64,000 bases of DNA, taken from positions 12,805,925 through 12,869,924 of the forward strand of contig NC_059087.1 in NCBI RefSeq assembly GCF_020497125.1. Direction: 5' to 3'. The notes beneath the pieces are model-generated. The model did no database searches. It was not told where the DNA came from and saw only the letters and a list, made by a program, of their open reading frames with translations. Below, piece by piece: positions 1-11,150 of the stretch. This DNA comes from Mauremys mutica (lineage: Eukaryota; Chordata; Testudines; Geoemydidae). The translations under genes and the position numbers were made by a program. Position 1 is the first letter of the stretch; the number at the start of each line of letters is the position of its first letter.

Positions 1-1065
1 AATGTTAGGGTACACTTGTCTCATAGGCTAACATTTATGTGTGTATGAATGACAGGTATGTACGCATTTGTGGTGTACTTGTTAGATTTGTGGGCAAAAA
101 TCCCCTTTTTCCACCCTTTACTGTTATTGGTTCAGTTAAAGGTCTCCAGATATCTGCATAGGTATTTTGTCTTATTATCACTTTTCTGAGTAAGGGTCCC
201 AAAATGTGCTGAAGTTGCCTTAGCGTCATACAGGATGTTTGACCTGTAGGTTTCTTGCATTTCAGCCAAACTTATTCTTAATATAAATCTATAAGCCTAT
301 TATATCAAATACTTAAATTCATAAGAAAGACATTTATACAGACCAACAGATTAATCCTCAGGGCTACAGTAGAAAACAAAACTGGCACTCAAACTGTCAC
401 TTTTCATTGGTCTGCGAGGTAGACCCCATACAATTGTTGCCTTGTCAAATCAAGTTTGGGATTTGCATAGATGACCCCTATTAACCAAGAGTCAAAGTTA
501 CTCAAGGGAAATTCACTGTCACAAACTCACACACCATGAGTTGAGGCAACATTCACATGCTATGCCACCTCAAGGATGTATGGGGTGGGGTCAAAATCTT
601 GGCTCTTCTATAGTAAGATGAAGGCTTCACTCTACAAATTACTGAGGTGCCAGTGAAAGAGATGCACAGTACACAATTTCTTGCAAATGGATGCTCAAGG
701 TTTCAAATTGAATCTCATAAAAAAAAGATAATAGAGGATTACTCAGACTCATTGCTAGGATTGTCCTGAATGATTGCAGGTAGGATGCAGAGCATCTCAA
801 GTATTCAGCAATATCATGGTAGTAATGAGAGAATTATAGCTATATTCCTATACTTCATTGATGGTGTTCTACACTGAAGGAGTCAATGAACAAGACAACC
901 CTCTCTGGACCAAGTACGGCAAAATCAAATTTAAAATTACCAAGTGTACAAGCACAAAGTGAGATGCATATTGATAGACACTTACCTACCTAGTCTCATG
1001 TACATTATTCTTGAAGCATTTTAAAGCATTTTTTAAGCACTCCAGAATTGCTAAGGTTTCCTTTA

Positions 1066-1069
<4 letters not shown>
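1..1069. other. Unassigned AT-rich sequence
   Basis: I recognise no gene or named repeat here. The only reading frames are short and lack protein-like composition. Confidence 0.6.

Positions 1070-1101
<32 letters not shown>
1070..1101. repeat. (CT)n microsatellite
   Basis: An uninterrupted run of about 16 CT units, seen directly. It is a simple repeat and likely polymorphic. Confidence 0.95.
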
Positions 1102-1105
<4 letters not shown>

Positions 1106-1691
1106 CCTAAAGTGTTAACCAGGGGAATTTGGTTTACACAGCAAGCATAGCCAATGAACTCTTATCTACAGTGTGATGGTAAACTAAGGGTACCCAATTC
1201 TATTTGTGCATCTGCCCTTTAAAATTAAAAACAAGTTGATTAAGGTTAATGAGTCAATTAATTTTGCACCTGGTATCATGACTAGTGGCAACATTCTGTG
1301 CTTTTTTACCTAGGCAATAAACAAACTGACCCAAGGCTATTCCTAAGAAGAACAGAGGAATGAGAATGGATGAACTGGCTTAGGAATGAAGATTGCTATC
1401 CCCACCTCTCTCAAACCTGGAACCATACCTAAAAATCACAGCTTTTCAGAACATTCCAATGATGTTGTTGGTTTTCAAAATTACTATTATTTCCAGTACC
1501 CAGCCAGCCCCCAGACCTGGAAATGCAAAAAAGAGAAAAGTTGTTCCATCTCCAGCCATGCCAGAAATCTCATGAGAAAGTATGTTTTCTTTAGTTTTGC
1601 AGTCCTTTTCTACTGGTTTATATGGCCAGATTCTCAGCTGGAGAAAATTGGCATAGTTCTATGACCTCAATGGGGCTGGGACAAGTTATAC

Positions 1692-1994
1692 CAGAGGTAG
1701 GCAACCTATGGCACGTGTGCCAAAGGCAGCACGCAAGCTGATTTTCAGTGACACTCACACTGCTGGGGTCCTGGCCACCGGTCCTGAGGGCTCTGCATTT
1801 TAATTTAATTTTAAATGAAGCTTCTTAAATATTTTAAAAACCTTGTTTACTTTATATACAAAAGTAGTTTAGTTATATATTATAGACTTATAGAAAGAGA
1901 CCTTCTAAACATGTATTACTGGCACACGGAACCTTAAATTAGAGTGAATAAATGAAGACTCGGCACACCACTTCTGAAAGGTTGCCGATCCCTG
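1692..1994. mobile_element. Non-autonomous hAT element, 303 bp
   Basis: The ends are imperfect terminal inverted repeats: CAGAGGTAGGCAACCT on the left and AGGTTGCCGATCCCTG on the right. The element is flanked by a perfect 8-bp target duplication, agttatac, at 1684-1691 and 1995-2002. TIRs starting CAG plus an 8-bp duplication are diagnostic of the hAT superfamily. The interior is AT-rich and non-coding, so an autonomous relative must have supplied the transposase. The right end resembles that of the palindromic hAT at 15157, which suggests related families. Confidence 0.9.
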
Positions 1995-2069
1995 AGTTAT
2001 ACCATCTGAGGATCTGGCTTATAGTATTCCCGGAGCATTAGAAAAATTGGCTTGCATCAAAATAGAGAG

Positions 2070-2285
2070 GTAGTGGTATTACAACACTGTCTCAAATCCC
2101 AGCTGCCATAGCCCCACTATGCTATGCATTGTTCAAATAGACAAACACTCCCAGCCCCACAGAGCTTAGAATTTAAATGGACAGGAATCATGCAGCAGGT
2201 CAGTGGCAGTGCTGGGATTAGAGCCTGCCTTGTGCCCTAGATCACTCCAACTCTTGCACTTCGCCCATTGCTACAGCAGACTGTC
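2070..2285 (-). mobile_element. MIR/CORE-type tRNA-derived SINE copy
   Basis: Read on the minus strand, this follows the layout of the amniote MIR-like SINE found repeatedly in this window. It has a degenerate tRNA head near 2285, the 'loses points at cttgccc / gtcacacagc' style core, and a tail related to 'agctctttggggcagg' near 2150. The copy is old and diverged. Family assignment is from memory. Confidence 0.55.
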
Positions 2286-2452
2286 TTGCTCATGACAATA
2301 TGCACTCTTTACTCCCAAGTAGAGAAGCACAGAAATCAAAGTGGGAAAGTAAAGGATTAAAAAAATAAAGAGAAAAAGAAATGTGATAATGAATTAAACA
2401 AGCGAGCAGGAACTAAATGCCATGTCCTTTTAACAGAGATTTTCATGATGGG

Positions 2453-2517
2453 CCTGATCCAACATCCACTGAATTAAACTGAAGGACTTTAATGGCCATT
2501 AGGTCAGGCCCAAACTG
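2453..2517. repeat. Small palindromic repeat, GGGCCTGAT type
   Basis: Opposed ends gggcctgatcc and ggtcaggccc enclose a short interior with opposed half-sites. This is one of roughly a dozen old, short foldback repeats of similar type in the window (for example 13867, 18382, 27415, 31540). I cannot name the family. Confidence 0.5.
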
Positions 2518-3599
2518 CAGATGGAAGCAACTCTCTTCTAGGAAATCCAGAATTCCATTGATTTCCAAATACTCTCAGGGTGCGCAGCGTATGAATAATT
2601 TCTGAAATCTTATTGACTCACTTCTCTCATCTCCATGAGCCATTCACATTAAGTCAGCTGCATGAAACCCTTCATTTCACTGACATACACAAAACTCACC
2701 TCCTGCTCAAAACAGATTTGCAAATACAGTAACAGTCTTAAACTACCAGTATTGCAGGCTTAAATTTTACTGGGACTAATAGCTAAATCAATAAAGCAAT
2801 TTTCATTTGATTCCCTTGCAATAAATATTATAAATCATGGTCATGGACAGGCTGTAGTTCTTGCTTGGCCTTTTTTTTTTTTAATTGCTTAATCCTTTAA
2901 AAAAAAAGAGACATATATTTGATGGGTGACCATTCATAAATGAGCATGCAGCCTTGGACTAAACAGTTATGCAGGAGGCTAATTTTTAAATGCATCTTAT
3001 GTTAGATAGCATCATTTGCAACTTCAATTTCTAATGCATTCAGAAATATGTAAGGCTTAGGAATCCTATTTCTTAAAGTGTGATTTGAGTCAGTAAAGTG
3101 TCACTGAACAAAAGGCATTATGGGGTTCCATATTCATCTCAGTGACATGCTGAACAGATTTGCTTTAAAACTGTTCTCACTGTCAGCCTTGTACATTTAA
3201 CCTGGAATCTAAGTGAGGTTCTATCCCTCTGATGCATCATAGTCAGTAACCCTCACCAAACTGAGGTGTATTAGAGGGTAGGTGAGTGAAGCAGGGGATG
3301 GAGTATTGTCCAGTGTGTCAGCTCTAGCGAGAGTGGAGAATGAAGAAATCTTTGTCAAGTAACTAAGCCAACTGACCTATGGACCGGTAGGGAAATAATT
3401 GGAACTGCTGATAGACATTCATGCTTTTGTCAGATTCACAAGAAATGGGCAGATTTCTCACAATCTTCCACTGTGGCAACAGCAACATGGAAGATGAAAG
3501 AAACACCTCTCACCATCTGGTGGAAATGCAATCCAGAATATAGAGCTGATACCAGTCTAGGCCAAAAAAAACCCCTAAAACTCTGAATGTCCCTGAGGT
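2518..3599. other. Unassigned sequence
   Basis: Nothing recognised. It contains a T tract near 2871-2882 and an A tract near 2899-2907, and no coding signal. Confidence 0.6.
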
Positions 3600-3881
3600 T
3601 AGGGATGCAAAAGTTTAACTGGTTAGCCAATAAGCCGTGTTACTGGTTTTAGTTAATGATTAAACCCTGCTGCCAGCCAGAGCCCAGGAATCCACTGCCA
3701 CCCCCGGGGGCAGCAGCCAGGAGGGACCCCAGGGCACAGGGGTGCTGCAGCGGGGATCCCCGGGCACGAGGGTGCTGCAGCATCCCCCACACCCGTAGTT
3801 CTCCAGTTAAATGTTTAACTGATAAAATTTTAATCAGTTACATGGTTACTTTTTAAAAAAAAAATGCTATTTACATCCCTA
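3600..3881. mobile_element. Non-autonomous hAT element, 282 bp
   Basis: The ends are inverted: TAGGGATGCAAAAG on the left, and on the right a sequence whose reverse complement begins TAGGGATGTAAATAG. The 8-bp flanks cctgaggt (3592-3599) and tctgaggc (3882-3889) match at 6 of 8 positions, consistent with an aged hAT target duplication. The middle is GC-rich and carries a tandem-like ggtgctgcag motif twice, near 3742 and 3771. No transposase is encoded. Confidence 0.8.
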
Positions 3882-4198
3882 TCTGAGGCCAGTACATTCA
3901 GGGGCTTAACTTACACTGGCCATGGGTCTAAATATAAGTGTCCCACATCATTCCCTCGCCTAGTAGTTTGGCCAGAATTGACTTGTGCAGCAGCCTCCAG
4001 TGCTGCCTGAATCTCAAGGCAAAAAGTTGCTTATTAACTCTCACAAGAGATTTGACTAAGAGGGAATGTTAAACCTATAAGTGAACAATTGCTTCACTGA
4101 AAAGTTTCTCTCTCGTTCCGCATCAGACTGTTCCTGGGGTGTCTCTCTGACTTCTCTACCTTCTGATCTTTTTCCCCATGCCTCAGAATGTTCAGGGC
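3882..4198. other. Unassigned sequence
   Basis: No gene or repeat recognised between the hAT and the CR1 end. Confidence 0.55.
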
Positions 4199-4515
4199 AC
4201 AGTCAACCTGTAGAACTCATTGCCAGAGGATGTTGTGAAGGCTAAAACTATAACATGGTTCTCATAAAAGAACTAGGTAATTTCATGGAGGATACATCCG
4301 TCAATGGCTATGAGCCAGGATGGTCAGGGATGCAACCCCATGCTCTTAGTGTCCCAAGCCTCTGTTTTCCAGAAACTGGGAGTGGATGGATCATTCTATG
4401 GTTGCCTGTTCTGTTCATTCCCTCTGAAGCACCTGGTATTGACCACTATCAGAAGATAGGATATTTGGCTAGATAGACCATTGGTCTGACCCAGTATGGC
4501 TGTTCTTATGTTCTT
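4199..4515 (+). mobile_element. CR1 LINE 3' end
   Basis: This matches the well-known 3' portion of sauropsid CR1 retroposons. Landmarks are gaactcattgccagaggatg near 4215, gctatgagccaggatggtca near 4306, the run ggaccattggtctgacc-like near 4478, and the terminal ttcttatgttctt repeat at about 4502-4515. It is 5'-truncated, as usual for CR1, and has no usable reading frame. The copy is moderately diverged. Confidence 0.85.
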
Positions 4516-5149
4516 CCTTTTCTTACATCTAAACTTGAGGCATACAGAGTGTGATTCACAAGAACTCTCCAGCTATTTTCAGTAGAAAGCTAAAAGAACC
4601 CCACAATTTGTCAAAGCCAAAATTTCTACCACTGATCATTAACCATGCCCTTCTGCAGTTTTCTCCAGTTGGGTTATCTGAGACAAAGTATAAGATAAAC
4701 AGAAAAGAATATAACTTTACAGAAGGTCAAAGCACAGGTTGGTGGAATTGTGACTCACAAAATAGGACAGTTCAGTGTCCTCCCCTCCTAGTCACTTTTT
4801 AGAATTGTAACTGCCTGTGTCATTGCACTGCAAGATTACTTCCCATTGGCTCCACATGCTGCACTTGGCCAACATAACCAGAGCCTGATCATGGTTCATG
4901 TGTTTTTCAAGATGTTCAGTCATGGTGAGGGATATTAGCACATAAATAGGAGATCTTTCCTCTTTTGGTGTGTTCCCCCTGCCCCCCCCTTCTCTGAGAG
5001 AAAGAGAGAGAATTGGTTCTTCCTGGGATCTCATGCTGCTTCACTTCATTTAATGCCTAATAAGGTTCAGTGCATAAAGTTTCCTTATGTCCCAAATGGG
5101 GTGAAGCAAGCCCATTCGTCTGAAGGCAGCATGTCAGAAGAATAGCAAA
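4516..5149. other. Unassigned sequence
   Basis: Nothing recognised. A C tract sits near 4980-4988. Confidence 0.55.
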
Positions 5150-5395
5150 TTATTTTAACCAAACAAAATTATAATACTGTTTAGCATTTATATCGTTTTC
5201 CCCCTCTAGAGCTCTCAAGCTCATAATGAGGCCAGTAAACATCATTTATTTAAAATTTAAAAAAAAAGGCAAGTGAGGTGCAGAGAGGCAAAACAATTTC
5301 TTGAAGATTGTACAGTGAATAAGCTGTAGAACAATAAATGGAACTCAGCGATCTTGACCCCTCCAGCCCCATACCCTATCCCCTGGGCCATGCTG
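5150..5395 (-). mobile_element. MIR-like SINE copy
   Basis: On the minus strand the head 'acagcatggcccaggggata' is near 5395 and the core 'tgcctctctgcacctca' near 5280. An A/T-rich tail lies below 5260. This is the same family as the copies at 10920 and 18050. Confidence 0.55.
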
Positions 5396-5555
5396 TCCCC
5401 CTCAAGCGAAGGCAAAGTAGAAGTGGGAAAAACCAAACAAAACTCGACCCCAGAGCTGACACTTAGAGACATGATCCCTAGGTCAGGATCCGTTATGGGG
5501 TTCGATACTAACGGTCTCAAAATTGGGGGCTGGAATTCCCATCCAAATTTGTACA

Positions 5556-5671
5556 TAGAGTGACCAGATGTCCTGATTTTATAGGGACAGTCCCAATTTG
5601 GGGGGCTTTTTCTTATATAGGCTCCTATTACCCCCACCCCGATTTTTCACACTTGCCCTCTGGTTACCCTA
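5556..5671. mobile_element. 116-bp hAT MITE (TAGGGTGACCAGA type)
   Basis: The TIRs are TAGAGTGACCAGA and, at the right end, the complement of TAGGGTAACCAGA. Flanks tttgtaca (5548-5555) and gttgtaca (5672-5679) match at 7 of 8 positions, giving an 8-bp hAT target duplication. The same TIR type bounds the larger element at 32930. Confidence 0.85.
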
Positions 5672-5679
5672 GTTGTACA

Positions 5680-6559
5680 GTTTAGTCAGCATTCAAATTT
5701 GGCCCATTAAAGGCAAGTTGGAGATGTGAACTTGGTCCTATCTCATAAAGAAAGAGGCTTGGGGTGTTGTAGTGGAGGAGACGTAAAGATTGTCTGTTGT
5801 TCACAGCCTGAATGTTAAGTACGTTGTACCATAAGGAGCAGGTGCAGAGATCTGTGCCCAGCATATCTTTCTACTCCATTTCTGGGCTGTGAACAGCAGT
5901 TTATTCTACCCCATTTATTCATTCATTCTACCATTCATCTATCCTTCTCTACAGGGACACACACATTTCCTCTCTCTCCTCATTGTTACAGGGAGAAGAG
6001 AAGACAAACAGAGAATCTCACATAACAAGCAGCAAAAGATTACCGCAGGAAGGGAAACTTTCTGTATCATCTTTTTCTTTCCATGTTCCTGTCTAATGCT
6101 GAGTCCATTCATCTGTCCTGAGGCTTTCTCCACCTGTCTCCCTCATCTCTCTCTAACATTCAACAGCGTAATTCCAAAGCAGAGCTACTCTAGTTACTGA
6201 GAGCCAAAACGTGCATTAGTGAATTCATCTAAGTGAAGTGAGCTGTTAAATAATAGTAAGTAGACTAATTAATGTAATGGTGAGCACACACGGACAGTGT
6301 TGAAGTTAATGATCAATTTGTATTACCACTTTGAAGTTAGCACAATTGTAATATTGAGGAAACTGAAGAACACAGAGTATCTTGGCTCTGAATGTCTAGA
6401 ACTGAATTTTTGCCATGCATCTTATAACACCCATTTATTTAACTGGACCTTTATGAAATCTTTGTGAAAGACCATAGCACTGTAGTATCATGTTAGACAA
6501 GACTATTTAGTTTGGGGCTTCATTCAGCCCTCAGCAGGAAGTGGTGCAGAAGATGCACC
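5680..6559. other. Unassigned sequence
   Basis: I see no gene or recognisable repeat. Reading frames of about 100 codons near 5889-6200 lack protein-like features. Confidence 0.55.
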
Positions 6560-7030
6560 ATGCCAGAAGTAGCTCTAGGAGGTGATGCTAGCCACTTTAC
6601 AGAGCAGTGGACAGACCCTACCCCAAAGAGCTTCGGGTATGTCTACCCCACAGCTGAAAGTCAGCCTCCCCGCCTGGGTGTTCAGACTCATGTTAGAGCA
6701 CTAAAGATAGCTGTTTGGGCATTGTACTGAGTGCTAGCCACTCTGGGTGAGACCAGGGAGGTGGGCTTGAGCTTGGGTGGCTAGCCTGAGCCTCTGCCAG
6801 GGCAGCAGTGGCCACATAGCTATTTTTAGCGTGCTAACACAAAGCTCACTAGCATGAGTCTGTCTATATGGGCTGGGAGGCTCTTTGCAAGCTGCAGTGC
6901 AGACACACCCTTACAATCTAAGTAGCCAAGACAAACACAGATCAGGGGAAGGGGTAGAACGCACAGGAAGAGTTAACAATGTGATGGGAGCAAATGCCAT
7001 GTTAGTTCCACAGTTTTTTTTCTGTTTAAT
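6560..7030 (-). mobile_element. MIR-like SINE tail, split by a MITE
   Basis: The segment ccctaccccaaagagctt (6616-6633) resumes after the inserted MITE as ttacaatctaagtag (6911-6925). Together they reproduce the 'agagcttacaatctaa' tail of the MIR-like family on the minus strand. The split shows that the SINE was present before the MITE arrived. Confidence 0.6.
6635..6910. mobile_element. PIF/Harbinger-type MITE, 276 bp
   Basis: The ends are inverted: GGGTATGTCTACC on the left and a right end whose complement begins GGGTGTGTCTGCACTG. Flanking triplets ttc (6632-6634) and tta (6911-6913) fit a mutated 3-bp TTA target duplication. The interrupted SINE gives an independent reading of the empty site. 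The interior contains ctatttttagcgtgctaa, shared with the element at 19971. It is non-coding. Confidence 0.75.
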
Positions 7031-7510
7031 GGTGGGAGGGGGGTACTTAGGAGGGGATCAGCTAACTGGAATGGGAAAGGAAGAGGGGTAACAGGGACAG
7101 AGAGAGCAGAGGAAGATAAGAATGAAAAGGCTGTGAGGAAGGAGGAGGCAGTTGGAGCAAACAGCCAGTCTGCCCAGGGCACAGAAAGTCCAGTCAAAAC
7201 TGTAAAAAGTCCCCCAAATGGTCAAAGGTCTTTGCTTTAGTTGCTTCTGCACCTATCTGCTCTCTGCAGTTTTAACCCAAAGTCACATGAGAGTGGAGGT
7301 CACCACCACCTAGGTCCTGGTACCCCCAGAGGCGGGGAGGTCTCTCCCCTACACAGTTCTAGGTCCAGAGGTTTGCTGGGGGAGGGGAGGCCCTGACTCA
7401 GCACTATTCCCCCCCACCAGTGCAGCAGTTTGTGCTTTACTATATTACAATAAGAAAATAAGTACAAGCTCAGTTAAATGCTATGGTTGTGGGTGCAGTA
7501 CAAATACCTA
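7031..7510. other. Unassigned, partly GC-rich sequence
   Basis: G- and C-rich blocks near 7026-7040 and 7320-7420 are present but I cannot assign them to a family. No coding signal is apparent. Confidence 0.5.
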
Positions 7511-7953
7511 GGCCTGGTCTACACCTAAAACTTAGGTTGACATAGCTACGTTGCATAGTTAAGCTGACCTAAGCCCAGGGCCGGCTCCAGACCCCAGCGC
7601 ACCAAGCGCGCACTTGGGGCGGCATGCCGCGGGGGGCACTCTGCCGGTCGCTGGGAGGGCGGCAGGCGGCTCCGGTGGACCTCCCGCAGGCATCCCTGTG
7701 GAGGGTCCGCTGGTCCCGCGGCTCTGGTGGACCTCCCGCAGACGTGCCTGTGGATGCTCCATCGGAGCTGCGGGACCAGCGGACCCTCCGCAGGTCCCGC
7801 CCAAGTGTTCACACCACTGGGTCGATGGAAGAATTCTTCTGTCAACTTAGCTACCACCTCTTGAGGGGTTGGATTTACTACAGCAACAGAAAAACCCCTT
7901 CCATTACTGGAGAGTAAGTGTCTACAGTGACACTGTGTAGACAGGAGAAGGAG
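7511..7953. mobile_element. PIF/Harbinger-type MITE, interrupted
   Basis: The left end GGCCTGGTCTACACC directly follows cta (7508-7510) and is nearly the same as the left end of the 4.6-kb Harbinger element at 38600. The interior carries ttaggttgacatagctac and a later gtcgatggaagaattcttc palindrome, typical of a common turtle MITE family. The right end is degraded: gtgtagac lies at 7935-7942, and a possible cta target copy at 7954 makes the end approximate. A GC-rich hAT fragment interrupts it. Confidence 0.65.
7576..7800 (+). mobile_element. hAT fragment inside the MITE (CAGGGCCGGCTCC type)
   Basis: It starts CAGGGCCGGCTCCAG, the TIR type of the element at 34517, then runs into the cttggggcggc motif. 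The right TIR is missing, so the copy is truncated or rearranged. It is much more GC- and CpG-rich than its surroundings. Overlapping frames here with alanine, glycine and proline bias are by-products of composition. Confidence 0.6.
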
Positions 7954-8135
7954 CTAAATTCTACTCACAGTGAAAACAGGTGCAGCTCCTTTAGCCTCAA
8001 TAGAGTTATGCCAGCTTACAGCACAGCTGAGTTAGCCCTCATCCGGGGATATTTTCACCAGCTATCTCCTTTTACTGCCACTAGCCAATGCAGTTTTCCA
8101 CCCCCATCCTGCCAATAATCATTTAATTCTGTGTC

Positions 8136-8654
8136 TGGTGGTTTCTTGTCACGCCTCCAGCCAGGTCATTCATTGCCTCTCTCCTTCCAGGTCAACAAAA
8201 AGAGTCTGATGTACCAGGGTCTCATGAGCCCAGCAAAGGGTCAACAGTCCTAGGCTCATGCAAGGTCTTGACCCCTTTCCTCTAAAGTCCTCACTATCCC
8301 CTCTGCTGGGGATGGCAGGGGATCCCAGGCCCACCCAATCCTCTGGGTTTTAGCCCAGGGATCCTGTATGAAGCAGCTGAAACCAGTTCCTCCCAATCCT
8401 GTGCTGCTTCCTTTCTTCTCTCTCCTGTGGGCTTTTCCCAGACTCACAGTCTGAGCAGCTTCTTACCAGTCTATTGCTTGGGCAGTCCTCTCTTTAGGAA
8501 ACCCTCAGCTCTCTAGCAGCTCTAGCTGTGCTTTGATCTGCAGGCTTTATATCCCCCCAGCTGTTACCAGTCCAGCAATTAGCCTCCGCTAAGGCAACAG
8601 CTAGCTCCCCAGTTAACCCCTTAGTGGCTGGAGTAGCATGGGGAATACACCCCA
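8136..8654 (-). mobile_element. Solo LTR, 519 bp
   Basis: On the minus strand it begins TGGGGTGTATTCC and ends CCACCA, giving the TG...CA termini of an LTR. It is flanked by the 4-bp repeat tgtc (8132-8135, 8655-8658). A TATA-like box reads ggatataaagcc on the minus strand (8543-8554), about 100 bp inside. No internal coding region adjoins, so it is a solo LTR. The class, Gypsy-like or retroviral, is not decided. Confidence 0.6.
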
Positions 8655-8761
8655 TGTCAGACCCATTGAGGGTTTTGGAGATTGATTAGTGTCTAAGACT
8701 GAGAAGTATAGTAGATGTTCTATTAAAGATTAAGGATAAATTTTTCAACAACAGATAAGCG

Positions 8762-9085
8762 CCACAGAGCCAGATTTTCACAGGTACTTTCGTGCCAAAA
8801 GATTCAGACAGGCACCTAGTGGGATTTTCACAACACCCAAGCAGGTTAGGCACCTAAGTCCCATAGTAATCATTGGGAGTTAGGTATCTAAGGCTTTTGA
8901 AAATCCAATTAAGCACTTATCTCCTTGTTGAAGTGCCTAAATATTTTCAAAATTCCCTAAATGACTTCAGGGGCAAAATTCCATTGATTTTCAATGATAA
9001 TTAGGCTCTCAGTTGCCAATGTCTCTTTTGAAAATGGGATTTAGGTGCCCAAATCATGTAGACACTTTAAAAAAATTTACCCTAA
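8762..9085. repeat. Interspersed repeat with AGGCACCTAA motifs
   Basis: Motifs of the type taggcacctaagt, gttaggtatctaagg, aagtgcctaaatatt and atttaggtgcccaaat recur in both orientations. They are interleaved with ttttgaaaat(c/g). This foldback arrangement suggests an old non-autonomous DNA element. I cannot name it. Confidence 0.5.
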
Positions 9086-9466
9086 ATCTCTTCAATTAAT
9101 TTGAAATTTTTTACAAACAGTCTCCTGTTGATCTGCGGCTACTGTAACAAGGCAAAATTACTCACCCCAAATCACTTATTATGAGACAAATACATGCCAC
9201 TGCTAACATTACTGACGGTGCTCCTATCTTTTCTTTAAAATTATGCAATCTGAAAAAAACATCCAGGAGTTTAGAAATGTAGATAGAAACCCCCTCTTCT
9301 TTTCCTCTCCCCCCCAACACAAACACAAAATCTGTAGGATGACTATTTTTGCCTGCCCACTTTGAGTGTCGGAGGAGGTACTCAGTGAGTACTCAAAAAT
9401 AGATATTTATGTATGTGTGTTGGTAGCTGTATCTACATATCAAGTATCTTAACCACACTTGATTAA
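9086..9466. other. Unassigned sequence
   Basis: Nothing recognised. Confidence 0.55.
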
Positions 9467-9717
9467 GTTCATAGAATATAGGTCTATCAATGGGTATTAG
9501 CCAGGATGATCAAGGACACAACCCCATGCTCCAAGTGTCCCTAAACCTCTGACTGCCAGAAGCTGGGTGTGGACAACCGGAGATAGATCACTCGATAATT
9601 GCCCTATTCTGTTCACTTCCTCTGAAGCATCTGACATTGGCCACTGTCAGAAGACAAGATACTGGGCTAGATGAATCATTGGTCTGACTTCATATGGACA
9701 TTCTTATGTTCTTACAT
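9467..9717 (+). mobile_element. CR1 LINE 3' end
   Basis: It carries the conserved CR1 3' segment: caatgggtattagccagg near 9487, cctctgactgccagaagctg near 9545, and actgggctagatgaatcatt near 9661. It ends in ttcttatgttctta at about 9704-9717. It is 5'-truncated and aligns with the copy at 4199 over most of its length. Confidence 0.85.
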
Positions 9718-10094
9718 CAAGAGAGAGAGACTATGAGTGTTCTAGTCCACCTAGAAACGTGACCTGGAATAAGAAAATCAAGTGATATACTTTCTAGTAC
9801 TGAAAATTCTGAAATCAAAACATATCTGACAATTCTGTGAATGGTGGACAAAGTGGAAGAGAATCCAACTCATCCTCCCATGCCCTATGGTGGCTCTTCT
9901 TTGAACACATTACGGGGAAAAGGTATGTGTTTTGTCTATAAAGCAGAGTAAATAGATGTGCTGCAAAGTCACCCAAAGAGCTATTCTGTTGAGTAAGAAC
10001 ATGTCATTTTAGTAGTTACTTTTCTGACTGTAGCTGCAGTTCAGAAAACAAGGGGTAAAGTCTGAAGCATATATACTTTCAGATCTTTTGTGCT
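9718..10094. other. Unassigned sequence
   Basis: Nothing recognised between the CR1 end and the tetranucleotide array. Confidence 0.55.

Positions 10095-10163
<69 letters not shown>
10095..10163. repeat. (TAGA)n microsatellite, about 17 units
   Basis: A perfect tetranucleotide array of about 69 bp, seen directly. Read on the minus strand it creates a spurious serine-isoleucine-tyrosine-leucine frame. It is likely polymorphic. Confidence 0.95.
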
Positions 10164-10625
10164 GGGACATCTGAAAATTGTAAATTCGCATCAACAAGAC
10201 ACTTCAACACACAATGCTTGTAAATAGACAAGTTAAAAATGCTGCTTTACGTGTTCTACAGCTGAGAATATCTGGTGATGCACTTTTGGTTCATTGCTAA
10301 TTAACTTGTTTCAATATAAATGTAAGTATAAATAAGAGGCACAACTATTAAAGTAACAAGTGACAATTTGCTTGCATGACACATAAGCAGCACCGGGATT
10401 TGTCAGTAATAGCCCTGATTCCTACATGCATTAGCTTTAAAGAGGTCCATCCATTGTGCAAATGAAGCTCATCCATCCAGCCTAGTATTTTGCACAGTTC
10501 TATTATTGGATACTTGTGCTAAAATCAACTGTGATTCATTTTTTAGCTGATTTAAAGTTTCTTTCCAGCTACCAATCAGAATTTAATTCTGACAAAGAGA
10601 CTGCTGCGTGCTAGGACAGACTCTA
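10164..10625. other. Unassigned sequence
   Basis: Nothing recognised. Confidence 0.55.
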
Positions 10626-10700
10626 CGGCTATGTCTAAACTACTGGCTATGTCAGCAAAACTTATGTCGCTCAGGGGTGTGAATATTCCACCCCTGAACT
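10626..10700 (+). mobile_element. Fragment of a GTCTACAC-type MITE
   Basis: The text ggctatgtctaaactac, then cttatgtcgctcaggggtg, matches the left part of the common turtle MITE that also underlies 7511. No right end or target duplication can be seen. Confidence 0.5.
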
Positions 10701-10919
10701 GGAAACCACTTGATCTTACTTGCAGCATGAACTAATAGCCATGACTTCCAACAAGGAGTCAGACTTTAACATCTAACAGTAGCTGTTAAATGCAGTTGAA
10801 AGACAAACACGTGAAGGAAATGCTGGTTTGTTTTCACTAGTACTCTACTCAGCAGACATTGCAATCTAAATTATTTGTCCCTAATTATTTCCAATGTATT
10901 CAAAAAAGTGAAGTTGGAA

Positions 10920-11150
10920 TTGTTATAATAAAATAATGATCAATACCTAGTTCTATAGATTTCAAACTGCTGTACAAAGCAAGCCAGTATTATAAGTATT
11001 TTACAGATAGGGAAATTGAGGCACAGAGAGAGGAAGTGATTTAGCCAAAATCACCCAGCAGGCCAATGGCAGAACCAGGAATAGAACATAGGTCTCCTGA
11101 GTCCCAGTCCAGTGCTCTGTCCACTAGGCCATGCTACCTCCCATTTTATT
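10920..11150 (-). mobile_element. Near full-length MIR-like SINE
   Basis: Read on the minus strand it has, in order, a tRNA-like head (agcatggcctagtggacaga at 11121-11140), the core with ggttctgccattggcc, the phrase gcctcaatttccctatctgt near 11010, and a tail ending near 10920. This is the best-preserved minus-strand copy and makes a useful reference for the others in the window. Confidence 0.75.

Noticed and set aside
7546..7917. Overlapping 80-100 codon frames rich in alanine, glycine, proline and arginine
   Set aside because: The GC-rich hAT fragment is open in several frames by composition.
8136..8654. A complete retrovirus or Gypsy element beginning here
   Set aside because: No primer-binding site, gag or pol sequence adjoins and there is no second LTR nearby, so a solo LTR is the simpler reading.
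10095..10163. Regular repeat array considered as CRISPR
   Set aside because: A 4-bp unit without spacers in vertebrate-type DNA is a microsatellite.
10009..10197. A frame with repeated serine-isoleucine-tyrosine-leucine
   Set aside because: It is a translation of the (TAGA)n microsatellite.
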